64,000 nt of DNA from contig NMRA01000646.1 of NCBI GenBank assembly GCA_002633005.1, positions 148,634-212,633 of the forward strand. The letters are read 5' to 3'. The stretch's first letter is position 1. Every line of letters starts with the position of its first letter. The notes beneath the pieces are model-generated. The model made no database searches. It was not told where the DNA came from and worked only from the letters and a program-made list of their open reading frames with translations. This DNA is from Phoronis australis (lineage: Eukaryota > Phoronida > Phoronidae). Shown here piece after piece: positions 45,736-57,144 of the stretch. The translations under genes were made by a program, and so were the position numbers.

Positions 45736-47954
45736 AGGCACCTTGACAAGTCAACTTATTTAAAGACATAGTTTCACACCAAAACAAGTGCTATTCAAAA
45801 CAAATAATAGCACTGTGTGAATCTGTTGCACAGGGCAGCTCTTGTCTGCACAGATTGCTTAATGAGAAAAGCCCCGCAGTAATGACCTTTTCCGACTTCA
45901 GCCAAGACAATTCTGAGAACAGGCATATGTGGTTACATAACCATCTGTGATGTCAGATCAGGAAGACAGCTGTGTATTGCAATGGCTACAAGCAGCCAAC
46001 CCTCCAAAATTTTGCTTGCTTCATTTGATAATTCTTTTCAACTCCATTTGTTAGCATAATTAAATTGTTTTTCGCCAAGGAGATTTTAAGACCATTGTAT
46101 CACAAATAATCAAGCCTAATACAAAATATTGCAGTTTTAATTTTTTCATTTTCAGCAGTGAGAAAAAAGGGAAACACCTTTTAATTTAACCGTGTATATA
46201 ATTGAAATTTGAGTGGAGGTGGCAATCTCAATGACAGAATTACAAGAACACTTGAAATGGAAGTCGTCTGAACTTGGTTTTTTAAATTCATGTGTTAATC
46301 TATTGAAATAATAATAAACCCAAGGCATCAAGAAATATTACCTGAAGATGCTAGTGAACATATTATTTCAGTCATTCATTACGGCAAGTTAATTCTATCA
46401 TGCTTTGGTCACTAAGTCATAGAAATCAAAGAACAAATCAGAGGACGATTATGACTTGATCCATAGTTCAATTTAAAATCTAGTGCTTTCAGACGGAATT
46501 ATATATTTGGTTCCTACAGTGAAAGACTTTCAAGGTAATTGAAGGTTCCCGCTACTGTACATAAGTCACAACTGAAATAATCTTAATGTAGTAAAGTTTA
46601 TTAATTATGTGAGTCAAAATGATCTAATCTTTTCCAAAATAAGTAACTTAGAATCCACAGTATTTTTGAACATTTAAGCATTACAAACGTTATCCAACAA
46701 CAAGACAAATTTACATGATATGAACATGGATATGCCTAACTATTACCATGGCGACCAGGTATTTCCTTACATTAAAGTTCGACAAGCATGATTTGAAAAA
46801 ATAAAAAGTTGCAGGGAAAAAGGATTGGAGGCTGGAAGCTTCGCAATCCAACATGGCCTATTACTCTAATTAAGAGCCTTATTACATTTTGGGCCTTGAT
46901 AACTTGAATTAAGAAAGCAAAATGTTACAATGCGTGTATTGAAAGAACGATTCATACGTAAAATTTAGAAAAATATGAATTATGTTGTGACTCATAATCA
47001 AACCTTGAAGCGCAATTGACTTTCAAAGAAAAAGCGATTTCAAAAATTTTCAACTATTTTTAAGCTGAATGGGATATTCACACTGCAATAATTAGAATAT
47101 TCCTTATATTTTTTGCACAAAAACATAAACATTGTGCAAAGTTGCTTTTTTGTAGCAGCTTTCATCAAAATGTATCAAACTTAATTAAAACTTCACCAAG
47201 TACAAAATAGCCGATTGAACATGCCCTTCAGTTCAGCAGAAGTCGCCATGTTGTCGGTGCCGCCGGGAATTGTGAGCAATTTTATCACTCAATAAGTAAC
47301 GTGTGCTTGGCTGAAATCCAATGAAAACTATTGAATTGCTTAGAATAGTAGGTATAGATTTTTCTCACTAAATTGTTTCATAAATTATTGGTGAAAATAA
47401 ATTATATACGGTTTTAAACTCGTAACTTATGCCGCTGTTGTCCAAGATGGCCAACCAGATCCAAACAAATGACCCAAATTTGGCCACCAAACTTGCAATA
47501 AATGTGCACTGCTTAACCCGATTTTGAAATTTTTTCAATTTTTATTGAGTGGGATGCATTATCTTTCCGATTATATTGAAGTATTTTTGCAAATCGAAAA
47601 TACATCGGTTGGACAGCCTTGCTCTTACTGTTCATTTAGTCCAGCTAGCGATCGACTAGGCTAAAATTCAATGGATTGCAACGACACTGTGGTAACGAGC
47701 ATCAAGCTATTCAGCACATCCACCTACAAACACTTACCGGTATGTTGCAAAAACTGTACTTCAAAAGAAAAGCAATNATGTAACAGTGAGAATCCAGCGA
47801 GAATTTTGGTCTTAGAAAAATTCTGAGTGAGAATCAGTGAGAATTTCAGACTTAGAAAAAATCTGAGTGAGAATTGAGTGAGAATTTAGACTTGCCAAAA
47901 TTGTAGTGAGAATTCAGTGAGAATTTAAGATAAACAAACACCCTGATTGGCTGT

Positions 47955-48600
47955 AACTGTGGAAATTTCAGTTGAACCAGATTTCTGAATTCAAACTTAA
48001 GCGCCAGGAATGAGCAGTTGGAGAAATAGAAAAGATTAAAATAGAAAGATTTTTGATGTTTTTCTCTCAAATATTGTGAAATTACTGAACAGTTTGTCTG
48101 CAAGTCAACCAGAGGGGACCCTGGACAGATTTTGTATGTTAATAAGCTTAAGGTTAGTACATTTCATACATCTAGTAGAGTGCATGAAGCACGAGTATTA
48201 GACTGATGTCTTCATTCTGTGTTGACAGCTGAGTTTTCAGTATTTTGGTGATTGAATATCAAAGTCATTATAGTTGTTAGTTNTGTGGAAAATTTCAGTT
48301 GAACCAGATTTCTGAATTTCAAACTAAAATGGCGCCAGGAATGAGCAGTTGGAGAAATACCTTGAAGATTGTTGATGTTTTTCTCACAAATATTGTGAAA
48401 TTACTGAACAGTTTGTCTGCAAGTCAACTAGAGGGGACCGTGCCCTGGACTGATTTTATGTGTTAACATGCTTAAGGTTAGTACATTTCATACATCTAGT
48501 AGAGTGCATGAAGCACGAGTATTAGACTGATGTCGTCATTCTGTGTTGACAGCGAGTTTTCAATATTTTGCTGATTCACCAAAGGCATAATTATTGTTGT
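47955..48600. repeat. Duplicated approximately 320-bp segment joined at an N
   Basis: The segment after N48283 (from TGTGGAAAATTTCAGTTGAA) repeats 47958-48282 through GCATGAAGCACGAGTATTAG and GTGTTGACAG, with small indels. Probable allelic or contig overlap, not a biological repeat. Confidence 0.7.
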
Positions 48601-48833
48601 TAGTTTATGTCTTTTATGTTTCACAATTTGCAATTAAATTGTATCCTTAGTCTAATTTCAATATAAACTCACAAAATAAGCAGTGTTTTGGTTACCAAAA
48701 AAGCTTTGATCTCTCATGCATCTATTCAGTCAGTGTCTGTATAAAAGGCACACACAAAATTTTCTAAGTTCAAAATTCTCACCCAGTGAGATTTTCACTC
48801 AGTGAGAATTTCAATAACACAGTCAAATTCTCA

Positions 48834-48912
48834 CTAATTTGCATAGCATTCCTATTGAGTGAGAATTTCTGTAAGACAAATTCTCACTGACTGGGAATGC
48901 TATGCAAATTAG
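48834..48912. repeat. Perfect 19-bp inverted repeat in an ATTCTCACT-rich element
   Basis: CTAATTTGCATAGCATTCC (48834-48852) and its exact reverse complement (48894-48912), with ATTCTCACT outside and inside. Many AGTGAGAAT or ATTCTCACT motifs occur at 47785-47930 and 48775-49055. Confidence 0.75.
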
Positions 48913-50001
48913 TTAGATTCTCACTGAATTCTAACTGGAATATCACTGTATTCTCACTAGAGCGAGAATTTTTTCTCAATAAATTAAATGGCATTTTAAT
49001 TAGTTAGATTCTCACTGGAATCTAACTGGAATCCAGTGAGATTCTCACTGGCTTTCGGGATTAGAATTTCCTGAAGCTTTTTCATAAGGGAAAGATTCCA
49101 TTTGTTCCAGATAGTCCCATTCAAGAGTACAAACCTATGGACAGACTCATCAGTGATGGGTCAGGAATTCCTGATGTGTTCCTGATGTGACGTATTTCCA
49201 AAGCCGAAGTTCAAAATTTTCTGTTCTCAAAATTTTGCAGGGAAGTGGGAGCGTGTTTTAAACGAATAACAGAAGAATATGGGGCATGAAATAAAAAGAA
49301 ATGTGGTTTATAAGCAAACTTTATTAACAGTCAACACGTGTGTATACATATTAACTACAACTAAATAGCTGTGAACCAATCTCTTTAACCTCCTCTTGAC
49401 TAAACAATGCTAACCAACTTTCAGCTATGCCATGAAGGTCACTTTCCTTCAATGGTTGGTAATTTACAGTACAATTCTGCTCTCAAACCTGTTGCACTCA
49501 AAAGTGTGAATAAAGTCCTCTCCAACTGTAGAGCAGATCTTGTCTCTGAGAGAGCACTGTCATTTCTGCCTAACGCAGAAGCACCTGAGTTGGGATTTGA
49601 AGTCAGGTCAGTTTTGCACTCAAGCCATTGGATTACAATTAGGACCACATGTCATCACATGTCATCAGTGTCAGTGTGATCATTATAATTATTGTAAAAT
49701 CATTCCATCTTCCAAGCATCAGAACCTAAAGGTATTCCTAGATGAGAATTTAATCAGCTCTTAGTTTTCAGGCACTAGGCGTATCAAGGTACACATAGAA
49801 TTGGGCCCACAAGCTTGTTCAGTATGGACTAGAGAACAGTTCTAATTGCAGAACTTCTCTCGATTTTGTTGGTGGGGGTGAGAATACTGCAGCTGCTTTT
49901 GTTAACAGATTTCAGAAAGTAATCCTTTTAGTACGTCCTGTTGTATTAGGATTACTTTGAATGTTTTTGTGTTAGTATTGATGGTCAGCTTTATTTTACA
50001 G

Positions 50002-50204
50002 CTGCATTCAACCCGTTATTCAGAGAGGTCTACAAACTGCGTTACAACATGACAGGAAGTTACAATTCATCTGTCTGTAACTGGACCTCCGTTTTTACTA
50101 ATCTGGGAAATCAATCGGGCAATCTGCTGAGTAAGGAGTGTCAGTCAAAGGTAAACGGAGTTGCCCTGGTGTCTGCTGCTACAAGTACCAGTGTCAGTGA
50201 TGGG
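50002..50204 (+). CDS. Linker exon 1, unrecognised domain
   Basis: Acceptor TTATTTTACAG, donor GGG|GTAAGT, phase 1 in and phase 0 out. TAFNPLFREVYKL, NSSVCNWTSVF, LLSKECQSKV; two cysteines. The same position in SVEP1 (between the post-HYR CCP and the GCC2/GCC3 modules) holds a poorly defined segment, so a homologous linker is likely. I do not recognise the fold. Confidence 0.65.
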
Positions 50205-52857
50205 GTAAGTTTTCCTTTGCAGGCATATGTAGCGTGTGTATAAGTGGGCATGAACTTCTTTTTAATCCGGTTTCAGTAAAGGCCAATTATTCCAATATTT
50301 TAGAGGTTTCACTTAATGTGAGAACTCAAAATGAATCATTGGATTGCTGAGTGAATAGCCTACCAAATGTTAGAAAACTTGAATAGTTAAAGTCACGTAC
50401 AAGGTGTTTCAAACTTATAGTACATGTGGTTTATCTTTAGTATACATAAGCATGAATGTCTTGGCACATTCACATTAGTGGCACTTAGGATGTAATTTCT
50501 TTAAGTGTTGTATTTGGGTATTTTTTAAAGGATGCCATAATGTGGAAATATGACAAATGGCTAAGAATGATATCGCATTGTGTGATTAGAACTTTCTTTT
50601 TGAAGACAAAAATAGTGAAGCTGTCACTGTTATTGTTGAGCATTACAGCAATAGTGTTTGTTAATTTCTTTGTTACAAAGTTAACTGGTTCACTTATGGT
50701 AAGATTAAAACACCACTTGCTGATCCTCATGTCAGGTTTTCGAGATGTTCCTTGGACCCCACACTTACCATACCTGAATAAAAAAATTAATTTTTGGAGG
50801 GAACGTGACAAAACCATCCATACTGGAATTGAATGCAGTGAAGCATGAACAACCCACTCACTAAGCCAAGGCTGTCTATTCATAAGCGTCTTTTGTGTGA
50901 GTAACAAAATTAATGTAAATACAATTAAGCGATTACATGAGCCGAGGATCAAGCCTGGATCAATCAGGGTAAAAAGGCAATTGTTTTGTGTTGGTTCTGT
51001 TGTGAAGTAAAAGCAAAAATCTTTTCTTGAATTAAAGGAAAGCATTCATAGAGAGATTCAAGCTGGCAAGCTTATGTGTTTGGTAATGTAGTGTCTGCCA
51101 TGGCAAACAGAGCCTGAGGTGTTCATTTGAAGAACATGGTAGAGAAAACTGCCATTCCATGGCTATGCTACCAGCAATAATCATTTTTACGTGTCAGAAA
51201 TTGACTGGGTTTGTTTAAAACTTTGGTAACTATACTTTGAGATTGTGCGTAGATGGAGAGAGAATGATCCAGTAATTAATTTATTACATTACAGCCACTA
51301 ATTGAAACAAGTGAAACCTGTTGTTAATTAAGCAATCTAACAATGAAGAAAAGTATAACTACTCTAGCTCCCTCTGTAAGGATTAGTTCAATCAATTAAT
51401 AAATAATCAAACGAAGCTGTAGGACTCAACACTTGTTGAATGGCAGTCCTGTTGGTGAATCTTCAAACTAGTACAAACAGTGTACTTACTTGCTAGTCAC
51501 AGTCCTTCATGACGCATCGCTTGCTGGCAGTATTTTCTTCCCATGATTTCTCTTGCTGGTCACAGTCCCTTGTGATGCAACACGTGTAGTCAGTATCTTA
51601 CTACCCACGATGTTTTTAGTGACAAGCTCTTAGTTAACTTCCTGTTTGTTAACCCTTGCCCTTGCCAAGATTCTCTTTAGATCCTCCCATGAGATGGCTC
51701 TGTTGTACAATTAATCAATCATATCATTGGCTGCTACGATTTGCTCTCAGAAATTTTTAGAATGTGCTGTCGACACGACCTACTTTACTCGGGCAGTCCC
51801 ATGAGTTGTGACCTACTTTTCATTTGGTGGAATTTAGCAGGTGGCAGAATAAAAATATTGGTGAATCTTAACTGATTTTGTTTGAAAGATCCTGAAATCT
51901 GTGGCTCATTGTGGATTTTCACTGGCCCCAAAATACTTTTCCTCGAACACTTATTTTTTCATCTCCGCCTTTACAAATTCCCACATTATAAACATTATGA
52001 CTCTCTGATGAAAAGTGTCGCCTGTTGTCTTTGCCAAAGCGTTTTTGGATAGTGAAAATGGATTCCACCAAGAACTTCTTATTTGTTTGTTTGTTGGGTG
52101 TCATGTGACTTTTCGCAAAGGGACAGAGCTTGCGATAGGTCTGTTACTTATTTTGACAATGTGCATTCAACTCTGTTTTAAGTAATTCTTTAAAGGTGTT
52201 GTATAGTTTTGAAACAACCTGTAGTTCTTTAAAGGTGTTGTATAGTTTTGAAACAACCTGTAGTTCTTTAAAGGTGTTTTATAGTTTTGAAACAACCTGT
52301 AGTTCTTTAAAGGTGTTTTATAGTTTTGAAACAACCTGTAGTTCTTTAAAGGTGTTTTATAGTTTTGAAACAACCTGTAGTTCTTTAAAGGTGTTGTATA
52401 GTTTTGAAACAACCTGTACTATGTTAATTGACCAGCTCAGGTGGTTGTCACCTGATGCCAATGATTCTTTGATAGTCGTCAACAGACAAGCTGAAGTGCT
52501 GAGAGCTATGTAATTCTGACACATTTAACATTACAAGTTAATGTGGTTGAACTCATTGTGTGCAATTTACCTCATGATGATCATAATCAAACACTATCCC
52601 AAAATTCAGTGATGACAAAGCTTTAACAAATGCGATATAGGGTCATCCAAGTGTCTAATGTAAGAAGGCCTCCTTGGTCACAATGGATGTCATCTCTTAA
52701 AACCCATTGATCGATTTTCTCTGGATTTAATTGAAGAGACTCGTGTTTTATAAATCTAAGTTCCAGAATGTGCTCACTTTTGATATTTGCTATCTCTACA
52801 AAGGTCAACTGATTGCGGATTTTATTCAGTTGTGTTTTAATTTGCTTTAACTTTCAG
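50205..52857. other. Intron within the linker
   Basis: No exon seen. A 186-codon open frame on the minus strand (50485-51045) shows no recognisable domain and is AT-biased, so it is not called. Contains the 39-bp repeat at 52186. Confidence 0.5.
52186..52418. repeat. 39-bp minisatellite, six copies
   Basis: Unit contains TTCTTTAAAGGTGTTGTATA and GTTTTGAAACAACCTGTAG. Because 39 is a multiple of three, both strands stay open (repeating SFETTC on +), but no splice context supports coding. Confidence 0.9.
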
Positions 52858-53146
52858 ATACTAGAGGTGATACTCACATATGAGTTACAGAATGAGAAAA
52901 GGACTTATAATGAGTACCAATATTGTTCCTCCCTTGTTTGGACTCTGTTCACGATAATAATGAATGGGTTCGCTGCGACACACGTCCTGTATGACCCTGT
53001 TACTCCTACCACTTGTCCGGATCTGGTGCTCCTGGGAAACCAGCTGTCAAAGGCACAAACACTAATAACGGGCGAGTTCTTCAACCATTTTCTTTGTCCC
53101 ACTGATGCAAAACGGAGAGTGGATGAGGACAGAAATATGCAGTGTT
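52858..53146 (+). CDS. Linker exon 2, unrecognised domain, followed by a multi-donor repeat
   Basis: Acceptor AACTTTCAG, phase 0 in and phase 1 out at the first donor (TGTT|GTAAGT). ILEVILTYELQNEKR, NEYQYCSSLVW, TTCPDLVLLGNQL, LCPTDAKRR. The exon may extend in 24-nt steps up to 53410 by use of later donors. Joins 55400 in frame with any of them. Fold unknown. Confidence 0.65.
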
Positions 53147-53420
53147 GTAAGTACCAAAACACGCAGTGTTGTAAGTACCAAAACACGCAGTGTTGTAAGT
53201 ACCAAAACATGCAGTGTTGTAAGTACCAAAACATGCAGTGTTGTAAGTACCAAAACATGCAATGTTGTAAGTACCAAAACATGCAGTGTTGTAAATACCA
53301 AAACATGCAGTGTTGTAAATACCAAAACATGCAGTGTTGTAAGTACCAAAACTCGCAGTGTTGTAAGTACCAAAACATGCAGTGTTGTAAGTACCAAAAC
53401 ATGCAGTGTTGTAAGTACCA
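53129..53420 (+). repeat. 24-bp tandem repeat carrying twelve 5' splice sites
   Basis: Unit GCAGTGTTGTAAGTACCAAAACAT-like, 24 bp. GT donors at 53147 and every 24 bp to 53411: ten GTAAGT and two GTAAAT (53291, 53315). Stays open in the exon frame, giving CCKYQNMQ repeats. Every donor leaves the same phase. Confidence 0.93.
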
Positions 53421-55399
53421 ACCCTCTTCATTGTGCTTTAAGTAATTAATTGAGGAGTTACCAAAAGCGGTTGAGTTATTAAATGTTAACTTTTTTAGTA
53501 AATTTTAAGTGTACATGTCAGGCAGTTGTTGCATCGTTTTCTTCTTTTTATGCTCCCACTCCAACATATGCATAATGTATATTGCTGTCACCTCTGTCTA
53601 GATATCCGGTGGTCACTGTGGTGTCTTATAAACCTCTTGCAAGATCTTAATAAGATTTAGCAGGTGTGTTCTTATGAAGTTGATGATACACGATTATAAA
53701 TTTCGGATGTGGTAATTTTAATTTGTTCTGAGATGTTTTTTCTTAAAATTTCTATTAAGGAGATAGTGACTCCTTCCCATTTTCTTACCAATATTTCTGC
53801 ACCACTTAGTGACTCCTTCCCATTTTCTTACCAATATTTCTGTACCACTTAGTGACTCCTTCCCATTTTCTTACCAATATTTCTGTACCACTTAGTGACT
53901 CCTTCCCATTTTCTTACCAATATTTCTGCACCACTTAGTGGCCATTTCCTAGATTTTTTAGTCCATTTTTTATGTCTGCTTGTCTTACTGCCAAACCTCT
54001 TGAAAATCATTATGAAAATGTGCCAATGTGTTGCTGATGAAGAAACTTTGGGTGATGTTGATTTTCAAACAGGTTCAAACACCCAGGCGTCCTCTAGTGG
54101 TGATTTTTTTGCATTTGCGGTTGTATCTCATAACCCTTTGCAGCATCTTTGTGAAATATGGCAGATGCTTTCCTTTGGTGCTGACGACAGATTTTGACTA
54201 ATTTCAGACCACTGATGTATCCCATATGGACAATTTCATTGTTTATGTTGTCTTGGATGCTCATTGATGGACTTGTGTGAAAATTGGCAAGTGGGTTTCT
54301 ATTAAGGAAGCAATTGTTTTGGATGGATACGATGTATTCTGTGCCACCTGGTGGCCATTTTTATATTTCGAGTTCATTTTTGGTGTGTGCCTCTTTATCT
54401 GCCAATTTGGCTAGGGCAAAGGATCATTTTGAAGGGTTGTGTTCCTAATGAAAAGGCCATAGTTAAAAATGATGACTGTCTCTGAAATGAGCATGACAAA
54501 GTGTGGCGCAGCAGCTTTTCAAAAATTTTCAAGTGTTTTTTATAAGTGTCACAACAGCTAGCCCTAGTGGCTTTTTTAGTTCTTGTGTTTGGTTCTGTAC
54601 ACAGTTCCTCGGCAGTTTTTCATGAAATTTGGTGAACAAGTTTCTATTATGAAGATGACAACACTTGAGGGATTCGTCATATTTTCATCATGTAGTGGGG
54701 ACTTTCATTACTTTATTCTGTTTTTGTCTTCTGCCTCTATATCCGCCAAAGCACACTGAGGATCATAATAAAATTGTGTGGTCCTACTAACAAGAGCATT
54801 GTAGAGGTGGATAATTGGACGAGTCCATCCACTGTGGAGCTGTCTAAAGTGCCATTTTCTCGTATCTGGGGCTGTATTTCTTAAACCCCTTGCACAATCT
54901 TTTAGAAAATTAGCGAGGTGTTTTCTTATTAAGTTGAGAAGAGAGGAATGATTCTGACTACTGCTGTGTCATCTATTGGCATTTTTTTCAGGTTGTTTAT
55001 ATCTTAAGTCCTTGGTGTATTTTTATGAAAATGGCAAATAGTTTTTTATTAGAAAGATGACAGTGTGCCCTTCTCATTTTCCCATGGTTGACCTTTTGTG
55101 TGCCTTCTAATGGCCATTTTTATGATACTGATAAGTGCCCCTAGAGTATACCGTGTGCGGTGCAGTCGACTGTGGGTGCATTTCAGTACTTGGCGTTGGC
55201 CTTGTTTATATTCAGTTATCTAGGTTTATCAAATGACTGATTTGAACATATTCTAGAAAACTAAATATTTTATTGCAACAACTTTATATTTTTGTAAGTA
55301 AAGTCACGCAATCCATGAATCTTCAAGTACATTATTAAATAATGTAAACCGTCTACAATGTACCGTGTCTCTACACTTAGAACAAACAATTTCTTCTAG
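53421..55399. other. Intron with dispersed CTAGTGG repeats
   Basis: No exon. A 43-bp tandem repeat at 53764-53940, then a run of diverged CTAGTGG-family units from about 53930 to 55130. Confidence 0.6.
53764..53940. repeat. 43-bp minisatellite, about four copies
   Basis: TAGTGACTCCTTCCCATTTT, CTTACCAATATTTCTG and TACCACT repeated. The last copy runs into the CTAGTGG-family repeat (CACTTAGTGGCCATTT), so it seems to have grown from one end of that element. Confidence 0.9.
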
Positions 55400-55558
55400 T
55401 GGTTTGTCCTCCTGGAACTTTTTTCAACAACGCTGGAAATTGTGAAAAGTGTGCCAAAGGTTATTACCAGACTGAGGGTGGACAGTCTTTATGTTTGAAG
55501 TGTCCTAATGGAACACATACTTATGATGAGGGAGCTACTGACAAGACAGAGTGTAAGG
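55400..55558 (+). CDS. GCC2/GCC3 (ephrin-receptor-like) module 1
   Basis: Acceptor TTCTTCTAG, donor G|GTAAGT, phase 1-1. VCPPGTFFN, NCEKCAKGYYQTEGGQ, CLKCPNGTHTYDEGAT, EC: the CPxGxY-CxxC-G.YQ-C..CP.G.T pattern of this TNFR-like cysteine-rich module. Confidence 0.9.
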
Positions 55559-56982
55559 GTAAGTAAAGATAATGCTGGAAGTATGTTGTAGTACCTTGGT
55601 GAGACTGTCAGTGAAGACCAGTGAAGTCCTTTCATGTGATCTTACTTCAGCAATTCTGTCCTTACCTTGCCCACTTATGTAACCGTTGATATTCCTGGAC
55701 CACGCCTTTGCACCATTGCCGCATAAAAAAATAGCGCAAGTACGTTGCAGCATTTCCCTCCCTCGGGCACATCGTTTGAAATGCAACAATTCCAAGATTC
55801 TAGTCAACACACCCAGTCGGGTAATATATAGGTCACAGATTTATTAAATTGATTCCAATTTAACAGGCCGTTTGAGTTTTCTAATATTTGAACGTAAATT
55901 ACCATACAAATGACAAACGTGTTGCTCGACTCCAGCTGTGACCTTGACATTTAATTATCCTCTGAGAGAGGACGCGCCATCACATGCACTAAGCGACGTC
56001 TGCTTTAGGAGCTGTCATAGGAAGAATGCAAATGCGACCCAATCACTCAATAACGTTTTACACCTTGGCAGGTGGTGTAAGCCGGTCTGACGGGAATATA
56101 CTACTTGGGTTTAATATTGAACTGCGTTGAGCTGCCTCATGTTGGGTGAATCTCTCCGTCTTCGTTACTAACATTAGCAATTTTCAGCTCATCACTTGCC
56201 GTGTCATATAATGCATGTGAGTTTTTTGAGATTTAACACTGACAGGTTTTCCTTTCAAGATCTGCAGACGACACTGGGAAGAACGAGTTTATGATTTGTT
56301 TTTAATTCAAAATAAGTCACATGTCAAACCTAAATGCTGCTAGTGTAAAAAGTTATTGAGCGACTGGGTCATGTTTTTGCCAGAAAAATGGCGAAGCTAC
56401 AGTTAACTTTAAACTTTTGGCAACTAAAAGTCGTGACGGAGGCAGACAGTGGTGCCTCAATAGGAGATCGGAACAGCTACTCTCATACTGCAAGTAGTGA
56501 TCGCGCGACTAAAGGCAGTGACGGTGATCTAGTTGATGTGCATCCTACCTCTAGCATTCCGGCAACTGCCATTTCAGCAAGTTGAACACAGAATTAAATT
56601 TTAAAGAAGCTGGCTAATTACTTATAACTGGCTATGTTTTGATGGCGATTAAAACGAAATGTCCTTCTAGAATGTCATGCTAGCAGTAATTGCATGCAAA
56701 TAGCCTAGCAAGACATACAAACATAAGAGATGACTCTGTTCTTATTTTAATTACTTTAGTTTGGGTTTCTGTTTCATATGTTACCACTTTAATTACACTA
56801 AGTCTGCCGGACACAACTGTTTGCAAAAGGGCACACTTTTTATCATCAGGTAGGCCCAAAGGGTACAGGTTCATACCTGGTCAGGAATATCCCTGTGTAA
56901 TATTGTTGATAATAAATTGGCCAATAACTAAATAATGTATTCAATATCGAATGACTTCCCTCATCTGAATCTTCCGTTCTAG
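55559..56982. other. Intron between GCC2/GCC3 modules 1 and 2
   Basis: No exon. A 65-codon frame at 56388-56585 begins MAKLQLTLNFW and recalls N-termini of hAT-type transposases, but this is too weak to call. Confidence 0.4.
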
Positions 56983-57144
56983 GTACATGTCCACCTGGCA
57001 CAATATCAGCCATTCGTCTACCACCGTGTACTGAATGCCCCATAGGGAAGTACTGGCTTAATGACCACACCTGTGTCCAATGTCCATCCAACCCTCCCAC
57101 CACTACTAGAGTACGTGGTGCTGCTAATGACTCCTTCTGCGTTG
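56983..57144 (+). CDS. GCC2/GCC3 module 2
   Basis: Acceptor CCGTTCTAG, donor G|GTAAGT, 162 nt. TCPPGTISAIRLPPC, CPIGKYWLNDHTC, QCPSNPPTTTRVRGA, FC. Confidence 0.88.

Larger units (their letters stand above)
44541..50001. other. Long intron between CCP 9 and the linker exons
   Basis: No exon seen in 5.4 kb. Holds dispersed CTAGTGG-type repeat units (about 44800-45430), a 17-bp minisatellite, an AGTGAGAATT/ATTCTCACT region (47780-49060) with an overlap artefact at the N at 48283, and a tRNA-like fragment on the minus strand near 49583-49640. 45740-47750 is AT-rich and unassigned. Confidence 0.5.

Noticed and set aside
50485-51045. 186-codon open frame on the minus strand
   Set aside because: No recognisable domain, AT-biased composition and hydrophobic low-complexity stretches, lies inside an intron on the opposite strand, and lacks splice or promoter support.
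52167-52513. Open frames of repeated SFETTC / FQNYTTPLKNYRL
   Set aside because: Artefact of the 39-bp minisatellite; no splice borders.
52905-53421. Long minus-strand open frames of repeated FWYLQHCM / VLTTLHVL
   Set aside because: Pure shadows of the 24-bp tandem repeat; any unit length divisible by three without stops stays open on several frames.
56388-56585. Frame starting MAKLQLTLNFW, like a hAT transposase N-terminus
   Set aside because: Similarity is limited to about ten residues and there is no downstream transposase.
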